This document shows positions 38,221-47,600 of a stretch of DNA of 64,000 nucleotides, one piece after another. Where the stretch lies: contig NZ_JAEHHL010000007.1 in NCBI RefSeq assembly GCF_016623495.1, positions 248,001-312,000 on the forward strand, read 5' to 3'. The translations under genes were made by a program, and so were the position numbers. Each line of letters begins with the position of its first letter. Position 1 is the stretch's first letter. Source of the DNA: Thermohalobaculum xanthum. GTDB taxonomy: Bacteria; Pseudomonadota; Alphaproteobacteria; Rhodobacterales; Rhodobacteraceae. Under the pieces are notes generated by a model that saw nothing but the letters and a program-made list of their open reading frames with translations, made no database searches and was not told the DNA's origin.

Positions 38221-38729
38221 CAGGACCGCTCCCCGCCGTCTGCGCTCTCGTCACGCTCGCCGCGGACGGCACAAACCAGGAGCCACGCGTAGCGCACGAG
38301 TATGGCGACAGCGAAGAGAATGAAGATCGAGAACAGCCGATCATAACGGATGTCGAGATATGACGTCTCCTGGACCTTCATGAAGGTTACGAAGTCCCAG
38401 GCGGCCGGCAGCGACCAACCATAGAGAAAGAGCGCGGCGAGGCAGAACAGGATAGTCATCGCCCGGCGCGCCTTCGGCCCGACAGACCCGTAGATCATGT
38501 CGAACCGGATCTCGTCTTGCTCGCGCAGGACGAAACCCGCGCCCCACAGGACCAGCCAGAGCCACATCACGATGGAGAGCTCCGAGACCCAGCCAACCGG
38601 CAGGTTCAGCACGTACCGGAAGACCACCTGGCAGATGAATGCCGCGAACATCACTGCCAGCATGATCGAAGCGATGTCGTCAGCCCGGCGGTGCAGCCAG
38701 CGGCCCCAGCGAACGAGACGGTGTCGCAT
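38220..38729 (-). CDS. dctQ: TRAP transporter small permease (DctQ type)
   Basis: 169 residues with four membrane segments, including IASIMLAVMFAAFICQVVFRYV and SELSIVMWLWLVLWGAGFVLREQ, the two core motifs of the DctQ family (FRYV and W-x-ar-REQ-x-D-x-R-FD). The start at 38729 has GAAGGG about 9 bases upstream; an open frame upstream is not used. The stop overlaps the dctM start. Confidence 0.9.
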   Translation of the reverse strand: MRHRLVRWGRWLHRRADDIASIMLAVMFAAFICQVVFRYVLNLPVGWVSELSIVMWLWLVLWGAGFVLREQDEIRFDMIYGSVGPKARRAMTILFCLAALFLYGWSLPAAWDFVTFMKVQETSYLDIRYDRLFSIFILFAVAILVRYAWLLVCAVRGERDESADGGERS

Positions 38730-38802
38730 GGCGCTTCGCCCTTCTTGAAGGATCGGATGATCGGCCGTGCCCGGCAGCGGACCGGGCACGGCGCATCGCC
38801 TG

Positions 38803-39789
38803 TCAGAGCGCGTTGATCCGGTCGAGCATGCCCTCGGGCCAGTCCTTCGACAGTTCCGAGTTAAGGTACATCTCCTGAGCATGCTTTCGGAAGGCCTCGA
38901 CATCTGGCGTGGAGATCTTCAGGCCCTGCTCCTTGAAGAAATCGCCGAGCGCCTGCTCGCGCTTCAGGTGCTGCTCGGTGCTCCAGGCGATGGCTTCGTC
39001 GGCGGCCTTGTCGAAGGCAGCGCGGTCTTCCTCGCTCATCGCCTCGTAGGCCTTCTTGGAGATCACGAGAAGGTCGTAGCCGACGAGGTGCGAGGTCAGG
39101 ACGAGTTGATCCATCACTTCGTAGAACTTCATGTTCTCGACATTCGGGAAGGGGTTGTCCTGGCCGTCGATCGCGCCGGTCTGCAAGCCCGTATAGACCT
39201 CGGCATACGCCATCGGCGTCGGGTTCGCGCCGAGCGCCTTGCCGAGGAACTGCCACGCGTCGCCGCCGGGCATGCGCAGCTTTACGCCGCTCATGTCAGC
39301 GGGCGTCTCGATCTTCTTGTCGATGCGCAGTCCCACCTGCCGCGTGCCGAAATAGGTCGGGCCGAGGATATGGATGCCAAGCTGGTCCTCGGCCATCTTC
39401 TTCATCTCGGCGCCTGCATCACTCGCGAAGAACGCCTTGAGGTGATCGGCATCCCGGAACAGGTAGGCCGAGGTCAGGATCGAGAAGGCCGGGATCTGGT
39501 TGGAGATGTCCTGGGGTGCGACATTGCCCATCTCGAGGTTGCCGCGTTGGATGGCGATGATCTCGGTGCCCTGCTTGAAGAGATTGCCGCCGTAGAACAG
39601 CTCGACCTCGGCGATGTCGCTCACCGACTCGGCGAGACGCTGCATCATCTGAGCGCGGATGTCCTGCTCCGAGAACACGGCCGAGAAGCGCAGCTTCTGC
39701 TTCTCCATCGCCGTTGCGGGCATGCCCGCCAAATGCACGAATGCCCCTGCGGCGAGCAGGGTGATAGCGGCTCTGCGTACGATCTTCAT
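38803..39789 (-). CDS. dctP: TRAP transporter substrate-binding protein (DctP type)
   Basis: A 328-residue periplasmic binding protein with a signal peptide (ITLLAAGAFVHLAGMPATA, cleaved near residue 28). DctP-family marks are the GPTYFGTRQVGLRIDKKIETPADMSGVKLRMPG tract (about 150-180, with the substrate-carboxylate Arg176 in KLRMPG) and TGLQTGAIDGQDNPFPN (205-221). It binds a carboxylic acid, probably quinate, shikimate or dehydroshikimate, and hands it to DctQM. Located between the permeases and quiC. Confidence 0.92.
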   Translation of the reverse strand: MKIVRRAAITLLAAGAFVHLAGMPATAMEKQKLRFSAVFSEQDIRAQMMQRLAESVSDIAEVELFYGGNLFKQGTEIIAIQRGNLEMGNVAPQDISNQIPAFSILTSAYLFRDADHLKAFFASDAGAEMKKMAEDQLGIHILGPTYFGTRQVGLRIDKKIETPADMSGVKLRMPGGDAWQFLGKALGANPTPMAYAEVYTGLQTGAIDGQDNPFPNVENMKFYEVMDQLVLTSHLVGYDLLVISKKAYEAMSEEDRAAFDKAADEAIAWSTEQHLKREQALGDFFKEQGLKISTPDVEAFRKHAQEMYLNSELSKDWPEGMLDRINAL

Positions 39790-39822
39790 GATGGTCTTCC
39801 TCCCTGGTGATGGATGCGTTTT

Positions 39823-41715
39823 TCAGATTTTCGGAATAGCGGGATGCCGCATCAGGCGTGCCTGCGCTGCGACTCGGTAGGGCGCGTTCGGGCCGCCGTA
39901 TCCCGCGTAACCGCCGCGCCGCTCGACGATCTCGAAGAAGATCCCGTCGCCAAAGGGGCGCGAATAGAGTTGCAGGAAACTGGCCGCCCCCACCTGGTCA
40001 TAGAGCAGGTTGCGTTTGCGCAGATCGGCGACGAGATCGTCGTCCAGCCCAAAGCGGGCCGCGAGATCATCGTAGTAGTTCTTCGGGATCGGCAGGGGGT
40101 CGAACCCGTCGGCCGCGAGGGCCTCGGCCGCCGCGAAGATGTCGCGTGTTTCGAACGCGACGTGCTGGACGGAGGAGCCAAAGCTGTCCGCGATGAACCG
40201 TCCGGCGAAGGTGCGGTGCGTCTCGGCGCCGTTGAGAGTGAGGCGGAGGCCGCCGTCGGCGGCCTCGATCGCCTGCGACCGCACCAGCCCGCCCGGATCG
40301 ACCACATCGACCATCGGCTGCTTGTCGACCCGGAACAGCGAGACGTAGAAGAGAGACCAGGTCAGCATCTCCTCGTAATTCATGGTCTGCGCGATGTGGT
40401 CGATGCGCGTAAGGCCCGCGGGTGATGAAGCCTCGTCGTCTTCGATCGGGCGAAATTCGGTCTTCCAGACAGCCGCGAGACCGCTCGTGCGGTCGATGAA
40501 ATGCAGGATGCCGCCGCCGACGCCGCGGATTGCCGGGATTTCCAGCTCGCCGGGCCCGACCGGCTGGTGAAACATGGCGGCGTCGAGCGCCCTCGCCCGG
40601 GCGACCGTCGCCTCTGCATCGTGCACCGAGAGGCCGATGTCACAGATGTTCAAACCATGTGCGATATAGGCGGAGTGCGCGAAGCCTTCGCTGTCGGTGT
40701 TGACAACGATGCGGATCTCGCCCTGCTGCCAGAGCTCGACGGCCTTCGAGATATGCCGACCAACGCGCCGAAATCCGAGGCTGCGCAGGAGCCGCGCCAG
40801 CTCGATCGCCTCCGGTTCGCTCGCGGCGAACTCGACGAAGGCGACGCCATCGCAGTCGATGCGGTCGGGCATCGACGGAGCCGACAAAGCGATATCAGGC
40901 TCCAGGCGGGACACCTGATCGATCAGGTAGACAAGCGAACGATGGCCATCAACGGCGATGGTGCGCGGACTGCCACCGCGGAACTGGTCGTTGAAGACTT
41001 CAAGCGAGAGCGGGCCGTCATAGCCCGTCGCCGCCACGGCGCGCATGAAGCGCACGACGTCCAGATCGCCCTCGCCCGGCATGTTGCGGAAGTGGCGCGA
41101 CCAGTAGACGAGGTCCATTTCGATCTTCGGCGCGTCGGCAAGCTGGACGAAGAAGATTCGGTCGCCGGGGATCGAGCGGATCGTGTCGGGCGGGATATTG
41201 CGTGCGAGCGTGTGAAAGCTGTCGAGGATCAGTCCGATGCTTGGATGATCCGCGCGGCGCACGATCTCCCATGCATCGCGGTGATCCCAGACATGCCTGC
41301 CCCACGCCAGCGCTTCGTAGCCGACGCGAAGGCCGCGTTTCGCCGCGCGTTCGCCGAGTTCTGCGAAGTCGTCCGCCATCCGGTCGATCCCGCCAAGAGC
41401 CTCGGGATGAACCGATGAACAGACCAGCAAGAGGTTTGCGCCCAGTTCCTCCATCAGGTCGAACTTGCGCTCCATCCTGTCGAAGGCGCGCGATCGCAAC
41501 GGTTCAGGCAGACCCTCGAAATCGCGGAATGGCTGGAAGAGTGACGTTTCCAACCCATGGTCGCGAACCATCTGGCCAACCTCGCGCGGACCGCCATCGA
41601 AAGCGATGAAGTCCTGCTCGAAGATCTCGATGCCGTCGAAGCCCGCGGCGGCGATGGCCGCCAGCTTTTCGCGCAAATCCCCGGCGAGGCAGACAGTTGC
41701 GATCGAGGTCCTCAC
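39823..41715 (-). CDS. quiC: 3-dehydroshikimate dehydratase (QuiC type, two-domain)
   Basis: A 630-residue enzyme that converts 3-dehydroshikimate to protocatechuate. The N-terminal TIM barrel (1-285) has the metal ligands Glu134 (GYEALAWG), Asp165 and neighbouring His168 (GLILDSFHT), Gln191 (FVQLAD) and Glu239 (SLEVFND), the same positions as in the characterised Pseudomonas QuiC1. The C-terminal half (about 295-625) is a 4-hydroxyphenylpyruvate-dioxygenase-like domain, part of this fusion family. The start overlaps the aroE-type stop by 4 bp. Confidence 0.92.
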   Translation of the reverse strand: MRTSIATVCLAGDLREKLAAIAAAGFDGIEIFEQDFIAFDGGPREVGQMVRDHGLETSLFQPFRDFEGLPEPLRSRAFDRMERKFDLMEELGANLLLVCSSVHPEALGGIDRMADDFAELGERAAKRGLRVGYEALAWGRHVWDHRDAWEIVRRADHPSIGLILDSFHTLARNIPPDTIRSIPGDRIFFVQLADAPKIEMDLVYWSRHFRNMPGEGDLDVVRFMRAVAATGYDGPLSLEVFNDQFRGGSPRTIAVDGHRSLVYLIDQVSRLEPDIALSAPSMPDRIDCDGVAFVEFAASEPEAIELARLLRSLGFRRVGRHISKAVELWQQGEIRIVVNTDSEGFAHSAYIAHGLNICDIGLSVHDAEATVARARALDAAMFHQPVGPGELEIPAIRGVGGGILHFIDRTSGLAAVWKTEFRPIEDDEASSPAGLTRIDHIAQTMNYEEMLTWSLFYVSLFRVDKQPMVDVVDPGGLVRSQAIEAADGGLRLTLNGAETHRTFAGRFIADSFGSSVQHVAFETRDIFAAAEALAADGFDPLPIPKNYYDDLAARFGLDDDLVADLRKRNLLYDQVGAASFLQLYSRPFGDGIFFEIVERRGGYAGYGGPNAPYRVAAQARLMRHPAIPKI

Positions 41716-42614
41716 TTCGCGACCTCCGTCTCGAAACGGTCGAAGGCTTTTCGCATTCGGTCCGGATCCGCAGGCAACCCCGTGAAGAGCCCGAAGGCAC
41801 GCACAGCCTGGAAGACCGCCATGCCGGCGCCGGGCAGCACCTTGCAGCCATTTGCCCTGGCCGCACCGAGCAATTCGGTCTCGAGCGGGAAGTAGACAAT
41901 GTCGGCGACCCAGTGCCGTGGCTCGATCAGGTCGGTCGGCAGGGGCGTCCCCGGCAGGTTGGCCATTCCCACGGGAGAGGCGTTGACGATCCCGTCCGCC
42001 TGAGCCGTGGCAGCAGCGAGATCATCGACGACATCGACCCGGTCTGCGCCGAACCGGCCAGCAAGGGATGACGCCAGCCGTTGCGCCGCGGACAGATTGG
42101 TGTCGCGGATCATCAATCGCCCGACGCCCTCTCCCAGTAGTGCGGATGCGACGGCGCCACCGGCGCCGCCGGCACCGATCAGAAGGACCGCGTCACGCTC
42201 AACCCCCGGCAGACCGCGCCGGAAGCTTTCTCCAAAGCCCCAGTAGTCGGTGTTGTGCCCGTGGCGCACGCCATCGCGGAGAACGATCGTGTTGACCGCC
42301 CCGACGGCGCGGGCGTTCTCCGAGAGCGACCCAAGATACGGAATTACTGCTTGCTTGTAGGGGAAGGTCACGTTCAGCCCGCGGAAACCGGCATCTTCCA
42401 GCGCGCACAGGATCTCCTCGATCGCGGGCTCTGGCGTGCAGCCGGCGAGATCGATGAGTCTGTAGTCGTAGTCCAGGCCCTGAGCCTTCCCCTCCGACAT
42501 ATGCATCATAGGCGTGCGGGACCCCGAGATCCCCTGTCCAAGAAGCCCCACGAGGATGCGCTTGTGGGGACCCGACACGGGCGGTCCGAGCTTCGGCATC
42601 CACCGCGCGGCCAA
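41712..42614 (-). CDS. aroE: catabolic shikimate (or quinate) dehydrogenase, AroE family
   Basis: A 300-residue Rossmann enzyme oxidising shikimate to 3-dehydroshikimate, or quinate to 3-dehydroquinate. Family motifs: GQGISGSRTPMMH (27-39), NVTFPYK with catalytic Lys87, GHNTD with Asp123 and the dinucleotide loop GAGGAGGA (147-154). The SRTPMMH variant is typical of the catabolic clade, not housekeeping AroE (SHSLSP). GGAGG lies 8 bases before a TTG at 42614; an ATG five codons later is possible. First gene of the operon with quiC. Confidence 0.88.
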   Translation of the reverse strand: MAARWMPKLGPPVSGPHKRILVGLLGQGISGSRTPMMHMSEGKAQGLDYDYRLIDLAGCTPEPAIEEILCALEDAGFRGLNVTFPYKQAVIPYLGSLSENARAVGAVNTIVLRDGVRHGHNTDYWGFGESFRRGLPGVERDAVLLIGAGGAGGAVASALLGEGVGRLMIRDTNLSAAQRLASSLAGRFGADRVDVVDDLAAATAQADGIVNASPVGMANLPGTPLPTDLIEPRHWVADIVYFPLETELLGAARANGCKVLPGAGMAVFQAVRAFGLFTGLPADPDRMRKAFDRFETEVAK

Positions 42615-42660
42615 GTTCGCGTCCTCCCGTCCTCATGTCCTCGCCCAAGGCGGGTTCGAT

Positions 42661-42710
42661 AATGTTCGACGCGGTTAATTCAGTCAATAGAATGTGCGCG
42701 GCGGTTAAAT
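42661..42710. promoter_or_regulatory. two direct repeats 30 bp apart, candidate TetR operators
   Basis: Two 20-bp segments (42661-42680 and 42691-42710) match at 16 of 20 positions: AATGT at the left and GCGGTTAA at the right of each. The period is exactly 30 bp (about three helical turns). They lie in the gap between the divergent aroE-type and TetR genes and are the best candidates for regulator binding sites. Confidence 0.55.
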
Positions 42711-42782
42711 TAGGTGTATCGGAAAGGTGGGACATTCGGGTGAGGGTTCTCTATGTCTTGGCGAGAGACCGGAGGCGAGAAA

Positions 42783-43457
42783 ATGCAAAGGGTGCGGAGT
42801 TCAGCATCAGAAGAAGACGCAGCCGAGCAGCCGCGACGGAGCTGGAAGCAGGACCCGCACGGCGTGCGCTTGAACATCCTTCAGGTCGCACGCGAAGCCT
42901 TCGCGCAAAAGGGTCTGTCGGGCGCGCGGATCGAGGAGATTGCGTCGCAGACATCAACCTCGAAGCGCATGATCTATTATTACTTCGGCGACAAGGAAGG
43001 GCTCTATCGCGAGGTTCTTGCCGACGCTTACCGCCGCACGCGCGAAGCGGAAGATGCGCTCGAGCTCGACGGGCTACCGTCCGACGAGGCGCTTCGCAAA
43101 CTTGCGGAATTCACCTTCGACAACCATCGCCGGTCGAAGGACTTCATCCGCCTGGTCATGATCGAGAACGTCCACGAAGGCCGTCACATGCCGGATTCGA
43201 CCGAGATGTCAGGAGAGAACTCGTCGGCCATCCGGCTGCTCGAGGACATCTACGCGCGCGGGCTCGAGGCTGGCGTCTTTCGTCCGGGCTTTAGCGCGGT
43301 CGAGTTGCACTGGCTCATCTCGGCGCTTTGCTATTTCAACGTATCGAACCAAGCAACGTTCTCGCACATCTTTGGCAGAGAGCTGTTCGACGAAGATGGG
43401 CAGACCAAGCTGAGACGGCATGTGGGCGACATGGTCTTGCGTCTCGTTCTGGCGTAG
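42783..43457 (+). CDS. TetR-family regulator of the quinate/shikimate operon
   Basis: A 224-residue repressor. The N-terminal helix-turn-helix (about residues 27-75) reads ILQVAREAFAQKGLSGARIEEIASQTSTSKRMIYYYFGDKEGLY, the TetR signature. The ligand-binding part is helical, and the tail fits the PsrA/YcdC-like C-terminal domain. GGAGG lies 7 bases before the ATG at 42783; an ATG at 42753 lacks a site. It is divergent from the aroE-type gene, with two direct repeats in the gap, so it likely represses the catabolic operon until an aromatic or shikimate-type inducer binds. Confidence 0.88.
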   Translation: MQRVRSSASEEDAAEQPRRSWKQDPHGVRLNILQVAREAFAQKGLSGARIEEIASQTSTSKRMIYYYFGDKEGLYREVLADAYRRTREAEDALELDGLPSDEALRKLAEFTFDNHRRSKDFIRLVMIENVHEGRHMPDSTEMSGENSSAIRLLEDIYARGLEAGVFRPGFSAVELHWLISALCYFNVSNQATFSHIFGRELFDEDGQTKLRRHVGDMVLRLVLA

Positions 43458-43817
43458 GCGCGCCTTCGGGCCGTCATAGATCGCCGTGCCTTTGCGCATC
43501 GGGCAAGGTCGGCTCAAAGCAGAGTCGGTTTCCCAAGGGCGCCGAGTGTCGTGCGCCGGCAGGTCAACGCCACTCGTGGCGTTGCTTCTTTGTCGGGCGC
43601 GATCCAAGCACAGCGCGAGGATACACACATGCCGGCCCGGAGGGCGTTGTGTAAGCGTTTAATATTGCGTGTTGATTTGGTTGCGGGGGCAGGATTTGAT
43701 CAAGAACCCGCGCTTAGGGTTCTGATCTGAGCTCATTTGCACAAGTAGTCGCAGCACAACTGGCATGCAATGGCACCGAGAGTTCGAATCTCGTCCACTC
43801 CTCCCTACCCTCTAGGG
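43458..43817. other. 360-bp gene-poor gap before the IS6 element
   Basis: No supported gene. At 43780-43804 a segment with the canonical T-loop GTTCGAATC inside a 5-bp stem resembles the 3' part of a tRNA, but lacks CCA and the rest of the cloverleaf. It could be a decayed attachment site or a chance match. The IS6 element must begin in this gap; its left end is not defined. Confidence 0.4.
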
Positions 43818-44549
43818 ATGACCACACCCAACCCTTTTCGCTCCTTCAAGACGTCGCCCGAGATCATCCGCGTCGCGGTCATGATGTACACTCGGTTCCC
43901 GCTCTCGCTCCGGAACGTCGAGGACCTGCTCCATGAGCGAGGGATCGACGTCAGCCACGAGACGATCCGGTTCTGGTGGCATCGGTTCGGACCGATGTTC
44001 GCCGCAGAGATCCGACGCAAGCGCATCGACAGACTGCGCGCCTTCTCGAACTATCGATGGCACGTCGACGAGGTCTTCGTGAAGATCAACGGTGAGTGAG
44101 ATTACCTTTGGCGGGCCGTTGATCACGAAGGCGAAGTCCGCGAAGCGATCGTCACCAAGCGCCGCGATAAGAAATCGGCACTGAAATTCCTCCGAAAATT
44201 GATGCGCCGCTACGGTCGGCCGCAGGAGATCGTCACCGATCGCCTTCCGTCGTACCGCGCCGCGCTGCGCGAGCTCGGTGGGGCAGACCTGCAGTCGACG
44301 GGGCGATGGTTGAACAACCGCGCCGAGAATTCGCACCTGCCCCTGCGACGACGGGAGCGTGCGATGCTTCGGTTCCGGCGGATGCGAAGTCTGCAGCTTT
44401 TCGCCGCCGTCCATGCTTCCGTCCACAACCACTTCAACCAGGAACGCAGCCTCTCAAGTCGAAAAATCTTCAAGCGCAACCGCGCCGCCGCTCTTTCCGA
44501 GTGGCGTCAGCTTGGTGCGAGCTTAAGCCCCCCTGCCGCGGCAAACTGA
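43818..44549 (+). pseudogene. IS6-family transposase interrupted by an in-frame stop
   Basis: Reads as one frame of 243 codons, starting MTTPNPFRSFKTSPEI, broken only by a TGA at 44097-44099 inside the conserved INGE-x-DYLWRAVDHEGEV tract, where IS6 members have a Met, Thr or Arg-type residue. The N-terminal helix-turn-helix (HERGIDVSHETIRFWW) and the DDE residues (WHVDEVF, VTDRLPSY, LRRRERAM) are present. A single base change would restore it. It lies next to the long malectin/phosphatase gene, with a second copy fragment at the other end. Confidence 0.85.
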
Positions 44550-44688
44550 GACGGGTTCGCATCCGTCTGACAGCTCCATCGGACCTTCAAGCCGGCGCCG
44601 CGATTACCGCATGTCCACACATGCCAGCACCGGTCTGACAGCACCGAGCCCAAGCTTACGGCGCTCCCGGCTTAACGTGACCGTGCCG

Positions 44689-47600
44689 TCAGACGAGCAG
44701 GGGCTCGCCGGCGTGGTAGATCGTGATTGCGCTGAGGATCGCGTTGTTCTCGCTGGGCAAAAGGTCGATGTCGAGAGTGCCGTCATCGACCACCACGGCC
44801 GCGCTGAGAGTGAAGGCGGTGTACCGTCCGCCGGCGAGTGCGTAGACGTCGATCGACGACAGCTCGGCCGGGGCCACTCCCTCCAAGCTGATGTCAAAGA
44901 CGCGGTCGTCCGGACCGCTCGCCCATGGCTCGATGAAATGGAACTCGGCTATGTAGGTCGCTGCCTCGGGGAGCGCGATGTCGTACGAGAAGGTGCCGAA
45001 CCCGTAGGTCTGATAGAGCACGTCGTCGAGCGTGCCTGAGATCGCGTTCGAGATTTGCCGCAACGAGATCGTCCCGCCCGAGATTCCTGGGTCCGGAGCA
45101 TAGCTGATCCCGGTCTCTGACGAGATGTAGGCACCGCCTCCCACGTTGATCGCGGCCAGCGCGACGGGCCCGGCGGAGGCGTCGTCGATCACCAGCGTCT
45201 CGTTCAGCATGGCGATGCCGCCCTTTCCGTCCGACGCGGTAATCGTCACCGGCAGCTCGGTGCCGACGGCAAGCGCAAGATCGGCACCCTCGGCCACCAC
45301 CAGCTGTCCGGCGCCGTTCACCGTGAACCGCGCGTCGTCGATCGAGAAGGTCACCGCATCACCGTCGATATCCGTGGCGAAGAGCATGCCCACCAGCGTT
45401 CCCGCCGCAGCGTCCGGCGCAATCGTGGTGCCCGCCAGCGCCAGATTCGACGGGGCGTCGTTGACCGGGTTCACCGTCACCTCGACGAAGACCGTATTGC
45501 TAGCGCCGCTGCCGTCCGTGCCGACATAGGTGAACATGTCCGTGCCGTTGAAGTCCGGGTCCGGGGTGTAGAGCACCTCGGCGCCGGCAATGCTGACACT
45601 TCCATGCGCTGCCTGACCGATCGAGATCAGGCTCGTCCCGGCCGCGTCGTTGGCCAGTACGTCGATCAGCACCGCGACGTCCTCGTCCGTGACGGCCGTG
45701 TCGTTTGTGGTGAAGCTCGCGCGCGCGCCCGAGATGAACTGGAAGCTGTCGACGACCACGGGCGCCGACCCGAGGCCGTCGACGCCCAGCACCTCGACGG
45801 TCAAGGACTGGTCGCCATCGAAGGTGATCTGCGCGTAGTGGAACAGCGTGTTGTCGCGCACGGCGGTGTAGCTGGGGGCCGGTTCGGTCTCCCAGTCCGA
45901 GAAGCTGCCATTGATGTTGCTCAGCTTCCCGCCCGGGCTGACCTTCATCCAGACGACGCCGTCGCTCTCGGTGTAATAGGTCGAGAGATCGGCCGTGGTC
46001 TGCACGTTCGTCGTCTCGCTGAGCGTGCTCGACCCGTTCACCAGCGGGAAGGTGCGCAGGTATGACTGGTCGTGGGTGGTCAGGACGAGGTCGACGTTCA
46101 GGCTCTCGAACAGCGGCGCCAGGTCGTCCCGCGCCTCCAGCGCGTCGCCGTGGTTGGTGCCGTCCGAATAGGGTGCGGCATGCATCACGGGAATGATCCA
46201 GTCGGCCCCCGCCGCCTGCGCCGCAAGGATGTCCGCCTCGATCCACGCCAGCTGTGTCGAGGTGAGCCCATCATCCTCGTCCGCCATCAGGATCATCACG
46301 AAGTGGGCGTCGCCAACATCAAATGAATAGAACCGCCCGTTCTCGAGGTCGTTTTCCTCGGGCTGTGGCAGGCGGTCGTTCCACTGGTCGAAGCCCTCGC
46401 CCAGGAAGACCTCGTGATTGCCGTAGACCGTCATGAAAGGCGCCTGGCCGAGCGGCTCCTGCCACTGGTCGAACCAGGCGTCGATCGTTGCCTCGAGCGT
46501 GCCAAACCGCTTGTCGGTGTTGTAATACGCGTAATCGCCACCACCCAGCAGCAGCGTGGGGTCGAGCGCGGCGATCTCGTCGCGGACCTGTTCGGTTCCG
46601 GCGGTCAGGCCGTCGGTGCGACCGATCAGGCCGGTATCCGCGAAGAAGACCAGGTCGAACGTGCCCTGCGTCCCCGCTGCGGGCGCCGTGGTTGCGTCGT
46701 AGACCTCGCTCCACGAGCCGTCGTCCAGGCGGACCCTGAACTCGTAGACCGTCCCGGGCGCGAGTCCCCGCAGCGTCGCCTCCCAAAGTTCGCCGCCGAC
46801 GGTGCCCGAGGGGCGCAGCGCACTCTGGTCGGCGGTCCATCCGGTCTCTCCCTGCTGCCGGTACTGAACTTCGGTCGCCGCGACCCCGTCATCGAACCGC
46901 CAGACCACCGTGAGCGTGGTCGCGGCATCGTCGATCCAAGCCAGATGAAGCTGCTCGGCGGCCAGGCTCGTGCCGGCGGCGACCGGCAGCGTCGTGACAG
47001 TAACGGCGCCCTCTGCCGCACTCCCGCCTGAAGTAAAGGCATACCGGAAGCTGTCGGTGCCCGTTATCCCCGTGAAGGGCGTGTAGAGGATCTCGTCGCC
47101 AACGATCTCGACCGTTCCGTTCAGCGGAGCGCCGACGATTTCCAGCACTGCATCGCCGTTCGGCGCGTAATCATTGGCGAGGACATCGATCACGATCGGC
47201 ACGTCTGCTTCCGTGGTGGCGACGTCGTCCTCGGCGATGTTCCCCGTGATGCTGTTCACCTGGAACGAGATCTGCTGGCTGTCGAGCAGCGTGCCTCCCG
47301 CGCCGCTGCCCGAGAAGATCTCGATCGTCAGGACATGCGGGCCCGCGCCGATCGAGCCGGGGCGGAAGTCACCGTTGGAATCACCGAAAAGCGCGTATGG
47401 CGCGCTGCTCTCGGTCCGCACGATGTCGCCGTCCAGCGACAGGCGCACGCTTCCGACCGAACCGGCATAAGGGGAATCGTCGGGCACCGTGACGTAGAGG
47501 CCAAGCACGTCGATGACCTCGGCCGTTAGGCCGACGACCGCGCCGCCGCTGAGCTGTGCGGCAATCTGGTCCGAGGCGGTGTCCACCAAGAAGACCGAGA

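Noticed and set aside
43209-43628. Minus-strand open frame over the TetR gene end
   Set aside because: No ribosome site, overlaps the tetR gene antisense and shows no motif.
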